Assembly: GCF_036186745.1 (NCBI RefSeq)
Contig: NZ_CP108086.1
Coordinates: 6,014,001-6,078,000 of the forward strand
From: Microbispora hainanensis
Lineage (GTDB): Bacteria; Actinomycetota; Actinomycetes; Streptosporangiales; Streptosporangiaceae
DNA length: 64,000 nt
Direction: 5' to 3'
How positions within the stretch are numbered: position 1 is the first letter of the stretch; each line of letters starts with the position of its first letter. This document shows positions 24,646 through 33,501 of this stretch, piece by piece. Made by a program: the position numbers and the translations under genes. Below the pieces are notes generated by a model. It ran no database searches, was not told the origin of the DNA, and saw only the letters and a list, made by a program, of their open reading frames with translations.

Positions 24646-26412
24646 TCAGGACAGCAGCTCGTTGATCTTGTCGCGGGCGACCGTGGCGAGCACGCCCGCC
24701 TTGTGCGGCTGGCCGCGCAGGAACGCCTCGGTGAAGTGCTTGGCCTGCTCATACCTGACCTTGCCCGGCATGGGCGGCTCGTTGGGATTGACGTCGCAGT
24801 CCACCAGCGCCGGCCCGTCGTGCGCCAGTGCCTCCCGGATCGCGCCCGGCAGGTCCTTCGGGTCCTTGATCTTCGCGCCGTACGCCCCGCAGGCGCGGGC
24901 CCAGGCGGAGAAGTCGGCCTCGGGCCGCCGGTGCCGCACGGCGTACTCGGGGTAGCCGAGGATGATCTGCTCCCAGAGGATCTGCCCGTAGCTGTTGTTG
25001 TTGTTGACCACGACCTTGATGGGCAGGTCGTGCCGCACGGCCGTGAGGAAGTCGGCCATGAGCATGGCGAACCCGCCGTCGCCCACGAACGCGATCACCT
25101 GGCGGCCGGGGAAGGCGTGCTGCATCCCGATGGCGTACGGCAGGCCGGGGGCCATCGTGGCGAGGTTGCCCGACAGGTAGAACTCCCGTCCGTCGCGGAT
25201 CGTCCAGTGCCGCGCGGCCCACGTCGCGATGGTCCCGGAGTCGCAGGTCAGGATGGCGTCGCCGGAGGCCGCCTCGTCGACGCAGCCCATGAGGTACTGC
25301 GGGGCGATCGGATCACGGCTCGGGTCCTCCAGCGCCCGCATGTCGCGCCGCCAGGCGTCCATCCTGCGCTGGTACTTCTCCAGAAACGACCGCTCCTTCG
25401 CCGGGCCGAGCATCGGCAGCAGCGCCCGCAGCGCGAGCCTGGCGTCGGCGGCGACCGGGGCCTCGGTCGGCCGCCGGATGCCGAGCAGGGCGGGATCGGC
25501 GTCGATCTGCACCACCCGGGCCTGCCCCTCGGGCGGCAGGTACTTCCCGTAGGGGAAGGACGTGCCGACCATCAGCAGCGTGTCGCACTCCTCCATGAGC
25601 TCCTCGCTCGGCGCGGTGCCGAGCAGGCCGAGCCCGCCGGTGGTGAGCGGATGGTCGTCGGGCACCACGAACTTCCCGGGGAGGGTCTTCACGATCGGGC
25701 TGCCCAGCCTGCCGGCGACCGCCAGCACCTCCTCGCGGGCGTGCCGCGCGCCGACGCCGACGAGCATGGCGATCTTCCGGCCCTGCCGCAGCACCTCCGC
25801 CGCCCGCGCCAGGTCCTCCTCGACCGGCCGCAGCGGCGGGAGAGAGCAGGTCGTCAGGCTCGCGGGAGGGGTGCCGGGGCTGACGTGCCGGTAGGGGTCC
25901 TCGCTCGCGGGCGCCACCTGGATGTCGTTGGGGAAGGTCAGGTGCGACACCGTCCGCCTGGTCAGCGCGGTGCGCACCGCGAGGTCGACCACGCCGGGCA
26001 CCTGCTGCGGGTTGGTGACCATCAGGTTGTAGGCGGCGAGGTCCTGATAGAGACGGTCGAGGTGGACCTCCTGCTGATAGTGGGTGCCCAGCACCGAGGT
26101 CTCCTGCATGCCGGTCAGGGCCAGCACGGGCACGTGGTCGAGCTTGGCGTCGTACAGGCCGTTCAGCAGGTGGATGGCGCCCGGCCCCGAGGTCGCGGCG
26201 CACACGCCGAGTCGGCCGGTCGCCTTCGCGTAGCCGGTCGCCATGAACGCGGCGGCCTCCTCGTGGTGCACCAGGATGAAGCGCAGCTTCTCCCGGTGCC
26301 GGCGGAACCCCTCCATCAGGCCGTTGATCCCGTCACCGGGGAGCCCGAAGATCGTGTCGACCCCCCACTCCACCAGCCGCCGGGCCAGGCTCTCACCCAC
26401 GATCTCGGTCAT
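24646..26412 (-). CDS. Thiamine-pyrophosphate enzyme, pyruvate oxidase/acetolactate synthase-like
   Basis: 588 residues. Start ATG 26412 is preferred because GGAGG lies just upstream; an ATG at 26430 lacks one. Three-domain TPP fold: N-terminal PYR domain with conserved Glu51 in VHHEEAAAFMA, central domain with LVGVGARHAREE, and C-terminal PP domain whose Mg/TPP motif runs from GDGGFAML to VVVNNNNSYG. It most resembles PoxB-type pyruvate:quinone oxidoreductases and stress-associated TPP enzymes. There is no small regulatory subunit nearby, which argues against acetolactate synthase. The reaction is likely decarboxylation of pyruvate. Confidence 0.88.
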   Translation of the reverse strand: MTEIVGESLARRLVEWGVDTIFGLPGDGINGLMEGFRRHREKLRFILVHHEEAAAFMATGYAKATGRLGVCAATSGPGAIHLLNGLYDAKLDHVPVLALTGMQETSVLGTHYQQEVHLDRLYQDLAAYNLMVTNPQQVPGVVDLAVRTALTRRTVSHLTFPNDIQVAPASEDPYRHVSPGTPPASLTTCSLPPLRPVEEDLARAAEVLRQGRKIAMLVGVGARHAREEVLAVAGRLGSPIVKTLPGKFVVPDDHPLTTGGLGLLGTAPSEELMEECDTLLMVGTSFPYGKYLPPEGQARVVQIDADPALLGIRRPTEAPVAADARLALRALLPMLGPAKERSFLEKYQRRMDAWRRDMRALEDPSRDPIAPQYLMGCVDEAASGDAILTCDSGTIATWAARHWTIRDGREFYLSGNLATMAPGLPYAIGMQHAFPGRQVIAFVGDGGFAMLMADFLTAVRHDLPIKVVVNNNNSYGQILWEQIILGYPEYAVRHRRPEADFSAWARACGAYGAKIKDPKDLPGAIREALAHDGPALVDCDVNPNEPPMPGKVRYEQAKHFTEAFLRGQPHKAGVLATVARDKINELLS

Positions 26413-26487
26413 GTCCGCCTCCGATTGCATTCGACCGTACGGGCGGGTTCCGCGGCGATCCCGTTCAGCGTTCCGCGACGGTCCCGG

Positions 26488-26697
26488 TCAGCGGGAGGCG
26501 GCACGGTGGCCGCACCACCAGCCGAGGGCGTACGCGGAGACGAGACCGGCGGCGACGGCCAGCCGCTTCGGGGACGACACGACCGACCTGACCTGCTTCA
26601 GGGCGCCCTTCGGATCGGCCACGGCACCCGCCACGCTGCCGATCGCCGACGTCAGGGTGTCGCCCGCGCGCTTCACCACGGTGCTCTGCACGTTCAT
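26488..26697 (-). CDS. Small single-helix membrane protein, unknown
   Basis: 69 residues from ATG 26697, with GAGGT nine bases upstream; longer starts would translate a 15-bp repeat array and look spurious. The N-terminal half is amphipathic (VVKRAGDTLTSAIGSVAG) and one C-terminal helix (RLAVAAGLVSAYALGWWCG) probably spans the membrane. It sits 75 bp upstream of the TPP enzyme on the same strand. Similar short proteins are often stress-induced, but no function can be assigned. Confidence 0.65.
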   Translation of the reverse strand: MNVQSTVVKRAGDTLTSAIGSVAGAVADPKGALKQVRSVVSSPKRLAVAAGLVSAYALGWWCGHRAASR

Positions 26698-26698
26698 G

Positions 26699-26760
26699 AT
26701 CGACACCTCGTATGCGACACCTGCGTCATCGACACCTTCGTGATCGACACCTTCGTGATC
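26699..26760. repeat. ATCGACACCTTCGTG tandem repeat upstream of the small membrane protein
   Basis: Two perfect 15-bp units and two degenerate units (16 and 13 bp) lie directly before the start region of the 69-residue protein, on its 5' untranslated side. Confidence 0.75.
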
Positions 26761-26857
26761 CGGCATCGAACGGCTCGCCCGATGGGCCCTTCCCGGCACC
26801 CGTACGCGTAAACGACGCCGCAGGTCACGGGGATTTGGGGTGCGGCAGACCGGCGCA

Positions 26858-28369
26858 TCACGTCGCCTCGCGACGGGTATCGTCGGCCTGCCCGGCCTGC
26901 CCGGCCTGCCCGGTTTTCACGGGGCCGGAGGGCAGCAGGAAGCTCGCCAGGAAGCTCACCCCCAGCAGGCCGACGATGACCCACAGGGCCTGCTCGCTCG
27001 AGCGGAGGAAGACCGCGACGGTGGCCGCCGTCTCCGTGGCGTTGCCTGCCAGCAGGCTGAAGAAGACGGTGCCGATGACGGCGATTCCCGCCGCGGAGCC
27101 GAGCTGCACCGTCGTGTTCACGACCCCGGAGGCCGAGCCCGCGTGGCGCGCGGAGACCCGGGCCAGGGCGATGTTCACGAGGGTCGCCGAGACGCAGGCC
27201 AGGCCGATGCCGGCGACGACCATGGCGGGAAGCAGATTCCAGGGGCTGAGGCCGGCGCCGTTGCGGTGCAGGGTGTAGATCATGCCGGCCACCGCGCCCC
27301 CCATCACGACGGAGCCGACGGCGACCACCAGGCGGCCGGCACGCGGGGCGAGCCGGGTGGCCGCCCCCGAGCCGATGATCACGCCGAACGCGAACGGGAG
27401 GAAGGTCAGGCCCGCGCGGAGCGGGGTGTAGCCGAGCGCGATCTGCAGGTGCAGCGTCAGGACGAAGAAAAAGCTGCCGCCGGTGAAGAAGACCAAGGCC
27501 ACCACCAGGCCGGGAATGACGCCGCGCTCCCGGAACAGGCCGAGGTCGACGAGCGGGGAGTCGTCCCTGCGGGTCCTGCCCCGCTCGTACGCCACAAAGA
27601 TGACCAGCAGGGGGAGAGCGGCCGCCATCGAGATGAAGGTCCACAGAGGCCAGCCGAGCTCGCGGCCCTGCACCAGTGGGTAGAACACCGCCACCAGGGC
27701 GAGCGTGATGAGCACGACGCCGACGAGATCGAGCCGGCGCGTGTGCTCGGCTCGGGACTCGGGCATGAGCGCGGCGGTGCCGAGGAAGGCGGCGGCACCG
27801 ATCGGAACGTTGATCAGGAAGATGGTGCGCCAGTCCCAGCCGAAGAGGTCGGCGTCGATGAGCAGACCTCCCAGCAGCGGCCCGCTGACACCGGCGAGGG
27901 CCAGGACCATGCCGTACAGGCCGAGTGCCCGGGGACGCTCCGCGGCGCTGAAACCGACCTGGATGTAGGTCAGGACCTGCGGGATCATCACCGCGGCCAG
28001 CGCGCCCTGCAGGACGCGCGCGCCGATCAGGGTCTCGGGGCCCTGCGCGGCCCCCGCCAGCGCCGAGGCGATCGTGAAGCCCACGATGCCGGCGAGGAAG
28101 GTCTTCTTGCGGCCGAAGACGTCGCCGAGGCGGCCGCCGGTGATGAGCATGAGCGCGAAGGCCAGGGCATAGCTGGCCGCCACCCACTGCAGGTCGGCGT
28201 CGGTGGCCCGGAGGTCCTTCTGTATCTCCGGCAGGCCCACGGTGACGATGGTGTTGTCCACCAGGTCCATGAAGGCGGCGAGGAGGACGACCAGGAGCGC
28301 GGGCCACCGCCTGGCGCTCGGCCCTGCCTCGGGACCGGACGCTCGCGCGTCCTGTGACGTGACGGACAT
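26858..28369 (-). CDS. DHA2-family (EmrB/QacA-like) 14-helix drug efflux MFS
   Basis: 503 residues from ATG 28369, with AGGAG about nine bases upstream. Fourteen helices are predicted. Helix 1 carries LAAFMDLVDNTIVTVGLPEI, the D-x-x-x-x-N/T motif of DHA2 exporters; motif A is GGRLGDVFGRKKT; motif C-like VLALAGVSGPLLGG. It exports hydrophobic or cationic drugs using the proton gradient. It diverges from a broken MarR gene that should have been its repressor. The C-terminus ends in a short GQAGQAGQA repeat. Confidence 0.93.
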   Translation of the reverse strand: MSVTSQDARASGPEAGPSARRWPALLVVLLAAFMDLVDNTIVTVGLPEIQKDLRATDADLQWVAASYALAFALMLITGGRLGDVFGRKKTFLAGIVGFTIASALAGAAQGPETLIGARVLQGALAAVMIPQVLTYIQVGFSAAERPRALGLYGMVLALAGVSGPLLGGLLIDADLFGWDWRTIFLINVPIGAAAFLGTAALMPESRAEHTRRLDLVGVVLITLALVAVFYPLVQGRELGWPLWTFISMAAALPLLVIFVAYERGRTRRDDSPLVDLGLFRERGVIPGLVVALVFFTGGSFFFVLTLHLQIALGYTPLRAGLTFLPFAFGVIIGSGAATRLAPRAGRLVVAVGSVVMGGAVAGMIYTLHRNGAGLSPWNLLPAMVVAGIGLACVSATLVNIALARVSARHAGSASGVVNTTVQLGSAAGIAVIGTVFFSLLAGNATETAATVAVFLRSSEQALWVIVGLLGVSFLASFLLPSGPVKTGQAGQAGQADDTRREAT

Positions 28370-28434
28370 GGAACGACGCTCCTGACTGCCGGGGATCGAG
28401 GAGGGCCCCGGGATCCCGGCCGAAGTAGTCTCTT

Positions 28435-28445
28435 TTGCAGAGCAA
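28435..28445. promoter_or_regulatory. TTGC-AGA-GCAA operator between the DHA2 pump and MarR remnant
   Basis: A short symmetric site of the kind bound by MarR proteins in MarR/DHA2 divergons. It survives although the repressor gene next to it has lost its 5' part. Confidence 0.5.
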
Positions 28446-28456
28446 GCAGGAAGGGG

Positions 28457-28774
28457 CCGATAACCGCCGGTCAGCTCGCCGAGCTCACCGGGTTGACCAG
28501 CGGCGCCGTCACCGGCGTGATCGACCGCTTGGAGAAGCCGGGGTACGTCCGCCGGGTCCGCGACGCCGGGGACCGGCGGAGAGTGATCATCGAGCCGATC
28601 CCGGAGCACGAACTGCCCATCAACGCCTCGATGGAGGCCGGCGTCAGGACGCTTGACGAGCTGCTGGAGGACTACAGCGACGAGCAGCTCGCGGTGATCC
28701 ACGACTTTCTGCGCCGCTCGGTCGCCATGACCGAGCGCGCGACGGCGGGCGCGCGGGAGCGCCCGGGCCGATAG
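28457..28774 (+). pseudogene. MarR-family regulator lacking its N-terminus
   Basis: From 28457 the frame reads PITAGQLAELTGLTSGAVTGVIDRLEKPGYVRR, the recognition helix and wing of a MarR protein, and continues to an intact C-terminus at 28774. The N-terminal roughly 40-50 residues, which form the dimer interface and first helices, are missing. The frame runs back into the operator region, with the only possible starts being non-ATG codons inside the DNA-binding domain (TTG 28493). An internal deletion joining the promoter to mid-gene explains this. The DHA2 pump may therefore be derepressed. Confidence 0.7.
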
Positions 28775-28803
28775 CGGTCAGAGGAGGCCGGCGGAGAGCC
28801 CGC

Positions 28804-29844
28804 TCATCCGGGATGACGACGGAGCAGGAGCATCGCGGCGTCGTCGGGGAAGGGGCCGCCGGCGTGGCGCAGCAGGTCGGCGCGCAGCCCGTCGAGGGCC
28901 ACCTGGGGATCGGTGCCGCGCAGCAGATGGGCCCGCTCCGTGAGCGGGTAGAAGCGGCCCTGCCGGTCGCGGCACTCGATCACGCCGTCGGTGTAGAAGA
29001 GGATCTGGTCGCCCTCCTCGAACGGCACCCGGTGGGGCTTGGGCCGCGGCGAGCCGAGCCCGCCGAGCCCCAGCGGGAGGGCCTCCTCCTGCGGCTCCGC
29101 GAAATACACGCCGCCGTCGCGCCGCAGCACGAGCGGGGCGGGGTGGCCGCAGTTGAGCAGCGAGATCTCCCCCTCGTGCACCTCCGCGAGTATGGCGGTG
29201 ACGAACTTCTCGCCGCTCAGGTGCCGGGCCAGGCTGGTCTCCACCCGCTCGACCACACCGGCGAGCTCGGACTGGTCGTAGGCCGCCTCGCGGAACGCGC
29301 CGAGCACCCACGCCGCGGTCTCCACCGCCTCCAGGCCCTTGCCCTGCACGTCGCCGATGAGGATCCGCACGCCCTCCGGGGTGGTCACCACCTCGTAGAG
29401 GTCGCCGCCGATCTGGGCCTCCGCCGCGGCGGAGGTGTAGGAGAGCGCGATCCGCAGGTCGCTCGCGCGGCGGGGGACCGGGCGCAGGAGCACCCGCTGG
29501 GCCGCCTCGGCGACCAGCCGGACGTTGGCCAGCTCGCGCTCGCGCCGGTTGCGCAGGCGGCTGGCCAGCATGCTCGCGCCGGTGACGCCGACGATCGCCG
29601 TCAGGGTGAGATTGTTGCTCGTACGGCCGAGCAGGCCGTCGTACACGGCGAGGGGGACGCAGATGACGAGGGCCAGCAGCCCCACCACGGCCGTGCGGCG
29701 CACGCTGCCCGCGACCGACGCGAAGGCCGGGCCCAGCGTGAGGAGCGGCAGGAAGCCCACCCCCGGCCCGGTGATCAGGTCGACGATGACGACCAGGAGA
29801 ATCGCGATGAACGGCAACGCACGCAAGATGCTCTGGGAACTCAT
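28804..29844 (-). CDS. Membrane-anchored SpoIIE-type PP2C phosphatase
   Basis: 346 residues. Start ATG 29844 has GGAG seven bases upstream. Four hydrophobic segments (about 8-95) form an N-terminal membrane domain; a short coiled coil (SRLRNRRERELANVRLVAEA) leads to the PPM/SpoIIE phosphatase domain. Metal-binding motifs are GGDLYEVV, LIGDVQGKGLEAV, FYTDGVIE and PDDAAML. Such proteins dephosphorylate anti-sigma-factor antagonists in sigma-B/RsbU-like partner-switching. No anti-sigma factor or STAS gene adjoins. Confidence 0.92.
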   Translation of the reverse strand: MSSQSILRALPFIAILLVVIVDLITGPGVGFLPLLTLGPAFASVAGSVRRTAVVGLLALVICVPLAVYDGLLGRTSNNLTLTAIVGVTGASMLASRLRNRRERELANVRLVAEAAQRVLLRPVPRRASDLRIALSYTSAAAEAQIGGDLYEVVTTPEGVRILIGDVQGKGLEAVETAAWVLGAFREAAYDQSELAGVVERVETSLARHLSGEKFVTAILAEVHEGEISLLNCGHPAPLVLRRDGGVYFAEPQEEALPLGLGGLGSPRPKPHRVPFEEGDQILFYTDGVIECRDRQGRFYPLTERAHLLRGTDPQVALDGLRADLLRHAGGPFPDDAAMLLLRRHPG

Positions 29845-29992
29845 CGCGACTCCATAGCCGGCCCCCACGTCAGCACATGATTCCTTTGGTGGCTTTACTC
29901 TTTCCCGCGTAGTGAACACGACACTCCCCTATGCCCGCGACGGATGGCACCATTTCGGGCCGGACGGTCAAGTCGCGGCGGGCCCCACCTGA

Positions 29993-30017
29993 TCACTACG
30001 AGTAGTGACGTTACTCG
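29993..30017. promoter_or_regulatory. Overlapping dyads between phosphatase and potassium genes
   Basis: TCACTAC-GA-GTAGTGA (29993-30008) overlaps CGAGTA-GTGACGT-TACTCG (29999-30017), followed by CGAATTCG. The cluster lies 55 bp past the TrkA-like stop and about 150 bp before the phosphatase start, so it could be a terminator or an operator. The two interleaved symmetries can form mutually exclusive hairpins. Confidence 0.45.
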
Positions 30018-30071
30018 AATTCGTGACGCCGTGGCCGGTAAAGCAGGACATCCGGCCTTCCTCGCTCGCCG

Positions 30072-30725
30072 TCACGGCAGCTCCGCGAAGCGTTCGACCT
30101 GGTCCGTACGGCCGGACACGATGATGACGTCGCCATAGCCGAGCTCGGTCTCGGCGGTGGCGTAGGTGAACTCCTCGTCCGGCCGCTTGACCGCCACCAC
30201 CGTCACCCCGTACTTGCGGCGCAGGCTCGACTCGCCGAGGGGCACTCCGACGTACTCCTTGGGCGGGAGGGTCTTGACCAGAGCGAAGTTCTCGTCGACC
30301 TCCATGTAGTCGAGCAGCCGCCCGCTCACCAGGTGGGCCACGCGCTCGCCCATGTCGTGCTCGGGGAAGACCACGTGCTGGACGCCGATCCGGCTGAGGA
30401 TGCGGCCGTGCTGCCGGCTCACGGCCTTGGCCCAGATGTCGTCGATCTCCATCTCGACCAGCAGCGACGAGGTGAGGATGCTCGCCTCCAGGTCGCTGCC
30501 GATGGCGCACACCGCGCGGTAGAAGTCCGGCAGGCCGAGCTGGCGCAACGCCTCGGGGTCGGTGGCGTCGGCCGTGGCGATGTGCGTGATCTGGCCCGCG
30601 AGGCTCTGCACCACCTTGGGGCGGTGGTCGATGGCGAGCACCTCGGTGCCGCGCCGCACCAGCTCCAGGGCGAGCGCGGTGCCGAAGCGGCCGAGACCGA
30701 TCACGGCCACGGGGTCGTTTCTCAT
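30072..30725 (-). CDS. KtrA/TrkA-type potassium channel regulatory subunit
   Basis: 217 residues. KTN Rossmann domain (VAVIGLGRFGTALALELVRRG; the acidic ribose-binding Asp in AIDHRP), then an RCK-C domain from about residue 140. It binds nucleotide and gates the partner membrane subunit. The ATG at 30725 begins two bases after the partner's stop. The strong GGAGGAGGAGG ribosome site inside the end of the partner gene is 15 bases from this ATG but only six from an in-frame TTG at 30734, so TTG may be the true start. Confidence 0.92.
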   Translation of the reverse strand: MRNDPVAVIGLGRFGTALALELVRRGTEVLAIDHRPKVVQSLAGQITHIATADATDPEALRQLGLPDFYRAVCAIGSDLEASILTSSLLVEMEIDDIWAKAVSRQHGRILSRIGVQHVVFPEHDMGERVAHLVSGRLLDYMEVDENFALVKTLPPKEYVGVPLGESSLRRKYGVTVVAVKRPDEEFTYATAETELGYGDVIIVSGRTDQVERFAELP

Positions 30726-30726
30726 G

Positions 30727-32076
30727 TCAGCCAACGATGACCTCCTCCTCCGGTAATTCATAGCGCCGTCCGCGCTCCTTGAGCGCCAGGGCGGAGCCCA
30801 GCGTGAGCGGGCCGATCCGGCCGACGAACATCAGCAGCGTGAGAAGCACCTGCGCGGCGGGGGAGGCGGCCGAGGCCACGCCGACGGACAGCCCGGTCGT
30901 GCCGAAGGCTGAGACGACCTCGAACAGCACGTGGTCGAGGGACTGCGGCGACAGCACCAGCAGGACGTAGGTGAAGAGCGCGACCAGGGCCACGCTCAGC
31001 ACGGTCAGCGAGACCGCCTGCCGCTGCGCGGCCTCGGTGAGGCGGCGGTGGCCGATGTTCACCCGGCTCTCGCCGCGCAGCTCGGCCCAGACGATGAAGG
31101 TCAGCAGGCCCAGCGTGGTGACCTTGATGCCGCCCGCGGTGCCCGCGCTGCCGCCGCCGACGAACATCAGCAGCTCGGTGACGAGCCAGCTTGAGGGGTG
31201 CATCTGCGTGATGTCGAGGCTGTTGAACCCGGCGCTGCGCGGCATGACGGCGGTGAAGAACGCGGCGAGCAGCTTGCCGTGCTCGTCCATCGGCCCGAGC
31301 GTGCGGGGGTTGGTCCACTCCGTGACGAGGAAGACCAGGGTGCCGCCCGCCAGCAGGACGGCGGTGACCGTGAGCGTGATGCGGGTCAGCAGCGACCAGC
31401 GGCTCGGGCGGCGCCAGGATCGGCGCAGCTCGAACACCACGGGATAGCCGAGCCCGCCCACGATCACCGCCGCCGCGACGGTCAGGCAGACCCAGGGATC
31501 GGCGGCGAACCGCATAAGGCTGTCGGGCCACAGCGCGAAACCGGCGTTGTTGAACGACGAGACCGCGTGGAACAGGCCCAGGTAGAGGCCGCGCCCGACG
31601 GGCTCGCCGTAGCCGAGCACGAACCTGAGCGTGAGGACGGTTCCCACGACCGCCTCGCACGTCAGGTTGAACAGCACCACCTTGCCCACGACGCGGCGCA
31701 GGTCGCTGCCGTTGAGCACCCGGGTCTCGGCCTGCGCGGACAACCGGGCCCGCAGGCCCAGCCTGCGCGAGACGAGCAGGGTGAAGACGGTCGCCAGGGT
31801 CATGATGCCGAGACCGCCCACCTGGATCAGCACGGCGATGACCACCTCGCCGAACGCCGACCAGTGCGTGGCCGTGTCGACGACGGTCAGCCCGTTCACG
31901 CACACCGCCGACGTCGCGGTGAACAGGGCGGTGAGCCAGTCCGCGGGCACTCCGGAGGCCGTGGCGAGCGGGCTGGACAGCAGGACGGTCCCCAGGATGA
32001 TCGTCACCCCGAACACCGTCGTGATCACCTGCGCCGGCTGGTTGAAACGCGCCACCATGGCCCAGAACAGCTTCAT
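30727..32076 (-). CDS. KtrB/TrkH-type potassium transporter
   Basis: 449 residues from ATG 32076, GGAGAG upstream. Four M1-P-M2 repeats are visible through their filter segments: SAVCVNGLTVVDT, SSFNNAGFAL, PRSAGFNSLD and GTTGLSVG, each with the conserved filter glycine. It is the potassium (possibly sodium-coupled) channel-like subunit, paired with the downstream regulatory subunit. Size and single-KTN partner fit the Ktr rather than the Trk system. No c-di-AMP riboswitch is evident in the 230-bp upstream spacer. Confidence 0.93.
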   Translation of the reverse strand: MKLFWAMVARFNQPAQVITTVFGVTIILGTVLLSSPLATASGVPADWLTALFTATSAVCVNGLTVVDTATHWSAFGEVVIAVLIQVGGLGIMTLATVFTLLVSRRLGLRARLSAQAETRVLNGSDLRRVVGKVVLFNLTCEAVVGTVLTLRFVLGYGEPVGRGLYLGLFHAVSSFNNAGFALWPDSLMRFAADPWVCLTVAAAVIVGGLGYPVVFELRRSWRRPSRWSLLTRITLTVTAVLLAGGTLVFLVTEWTNPRTLGPMDEHGKLLAAFFTAVMPRSAGFNSLDITQMHPSSWLVTELLMFVGGGSAGTAGGIKVTTLGLLTFIVWAELRGESRVNIGHRRLTEAAQRQAVSLTVLSVALVALFTYVLLVLSPQSLDHVLFEVVSAFGTTGLSVGVASAASPAAQVLLTLLMFVGRIGPLTLGSALALKERGRRYELPEEEVIVG

Positions 32077-32306
32077 GCGCGAGGCTCTCCGCCGTCGCGG
32101 TCCCGTACGCGTCCGCGCGGGCGGCCACGTCGGGCGGGGATCCCGCGCCCGTGGCCGAGGCGGCGGGCCGACTGCGATACCACCGAGACCTCCGTGGGGG
32201 CAGCGGACGACGGCGCCGACCCGACTTCCCGGCACACCGCGGCCTACCGTAACAGCACCTTTCCGCCCGGGCACATCGGGGCTGTCACCGCCGGAGGGAA
32301 TTCCGA

Positions 32307-33482
32307 TCAGCCGGACGTGGCCGCGAACGGGCCGCCTGCGCCGAACACGAGCCGGGCGAAGTTGTCGCCGATGCGGCGATGTCCCGCAGGGCCGGGGTGC
32401 ACCTCGTCGGGCAGCGGCAGTTCCGCGTAGTCGGCCTCGCCGTAAAGGTCGCGGCCGTCGAGGTAGTGCAGGTGCGGGTCGTCGGACGCCCGCCGCAGCA
32501 CGATCCGGGCGAGCTCGTCGCGTACGACGTTGAGCGTCAGCCGCCCGGCGGCGCGCTCGGCCGGGTCGCCCGTGGCCCTGAACCGCACGGTCCCGCCCTG
32601 GAAGTCGGGCGCGAGCGGGCCGGGGGTGTCCTCCTGCACCGGGCACAGGATGGAGGACACGACCAGCAGCGGCGTGGCCGGGTGTCCCTCGCGGATCGTG
32701 TCGAGGAAGCCGTGGACCGCGGGGGTGAACGCGCGCAGGCGCATCACGTCGCCGTTGACGATGTTGATGCCGATCTTGACGCTGATCAGGTCGGCGGGGG
32801 TGTCCCGTATCGTGCGGGCGGTGAACGGGTCGAGCATCGCGCTGCCGCCGAACCCCAGGTTGATCAGCTCGACTCCGCCCGCGGCGGCGGCGAGGGCGGG
32901 CCAGATGGCGGTGGGGTGGGCGGCGTTCGAGCCGTGGCTGATGGAGCTGCCGTGGTGCAGCCACACCCTGCGCCCGCCGTCCGGCGCCGGCTCGATCGGG
33001 GCGTCGGTGCGCAGGGCGATCAGCTCGGTGATCTCCGTATGCGGAAGCCAGATCTCGACGGTCTTGTCGCGCGCGGGCAGATCGGCGAACCGGGCGGTTC
33101 CCGGAGGCCCCTCCCGCAGCTCGACCGACTGGGTGGCCATGTCGATCACCCGGACGTTGCCGCCGCTCACGGTCGCCTGGGCCGTGAGGCGGCCGTCGAC
33201 GAGCAGGTCGTAGGCGCCGTCCGCCGGGGCGGGCAGGCCCAGATAGGCCCTCTTGGTGGGCAGCGCGTCGAGCTCGACGGTGGTCGCCCGGGTCCGGAAC
33301 GCCAGCCGTACGCCGGACGGCTGGGCCTCGGCCATGGCCAGTTGCCCGTCGGGGATCTGCCGGCGGGCCCAGGCGGGCAGCCGGTGCGGCAGCAGGCCGT
33401 GCGCCGTGCGTTCCACGTCGAGGGCGCCGCGCAGGAGGTCGGCGGTGACGGGTGTGGTGATTCGGTCGTGTTCGATGCTCAT
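32307..33482 (-). CDS. SGNH/GDSL-type hydrolase, two-domain
   Basis: 391 residues, no signal peptide. An N-terminal beta-sandwich (about 30-165) precedes the SGNH domain. Block I is HHGSSISHGS (nucleophile Ser), block II NLGFGGSAM, block III ISVKIGINIVNGD and block V DEVHPGPAGH with the catalytic Asp and His. This architecture matches carbohydrate-esterase-like CE2/CE3 or rhamnogalacturonan-acetylesterase relatives. It likely removes acyl groups from a sugar or small ester. A TetR gene is 19 bp upstream on the same strand. Confidence 0.85.
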   Translation of the reverse strand: MSIEHDRITTPVTADLLRGALDVERTAHGLLPHRLPAWARRQIPDGQLAMAEAQPSGVRLAFRTRATTVELDALPTKRAYLGLPAPADGAYDLLVDGRLTAQATVSGGNVRVIDMATQSVELREGPPGTARFADLPARDKTVEIWLPHTEITELIALRTDAPIEPAPDGGRRVWLHHGSSISHGSNAAHPTAIWPALAAAAGGVELINLGFGGSAMLDPFTARTIRDTPADLISVKIGINIVNGDVMRLRAFTPAVHGFLDTIREGHPATPLLVVSSILCPVQEDTPGPLAPDFQGGTVRFRATGDPAERAAGRLTLNVVRDELARIVLRRASDDPHLHYLDGRDLYGEADYAELPLPDEVHPGPAGHRRIGDNFARLVFGAGGPFAATSG

Positions 33483-33501
33483 CGCCTCAGCCTGTTCGTG
33501 A

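Noticed and set aside
32077-32306. Spacer upstream of the potassium channel gene considered for a c-di-AMP riboswitch
   Set aside because: I could not find the conserved paired elements or pseudo-symmetric core of that riboswitch class by eye.
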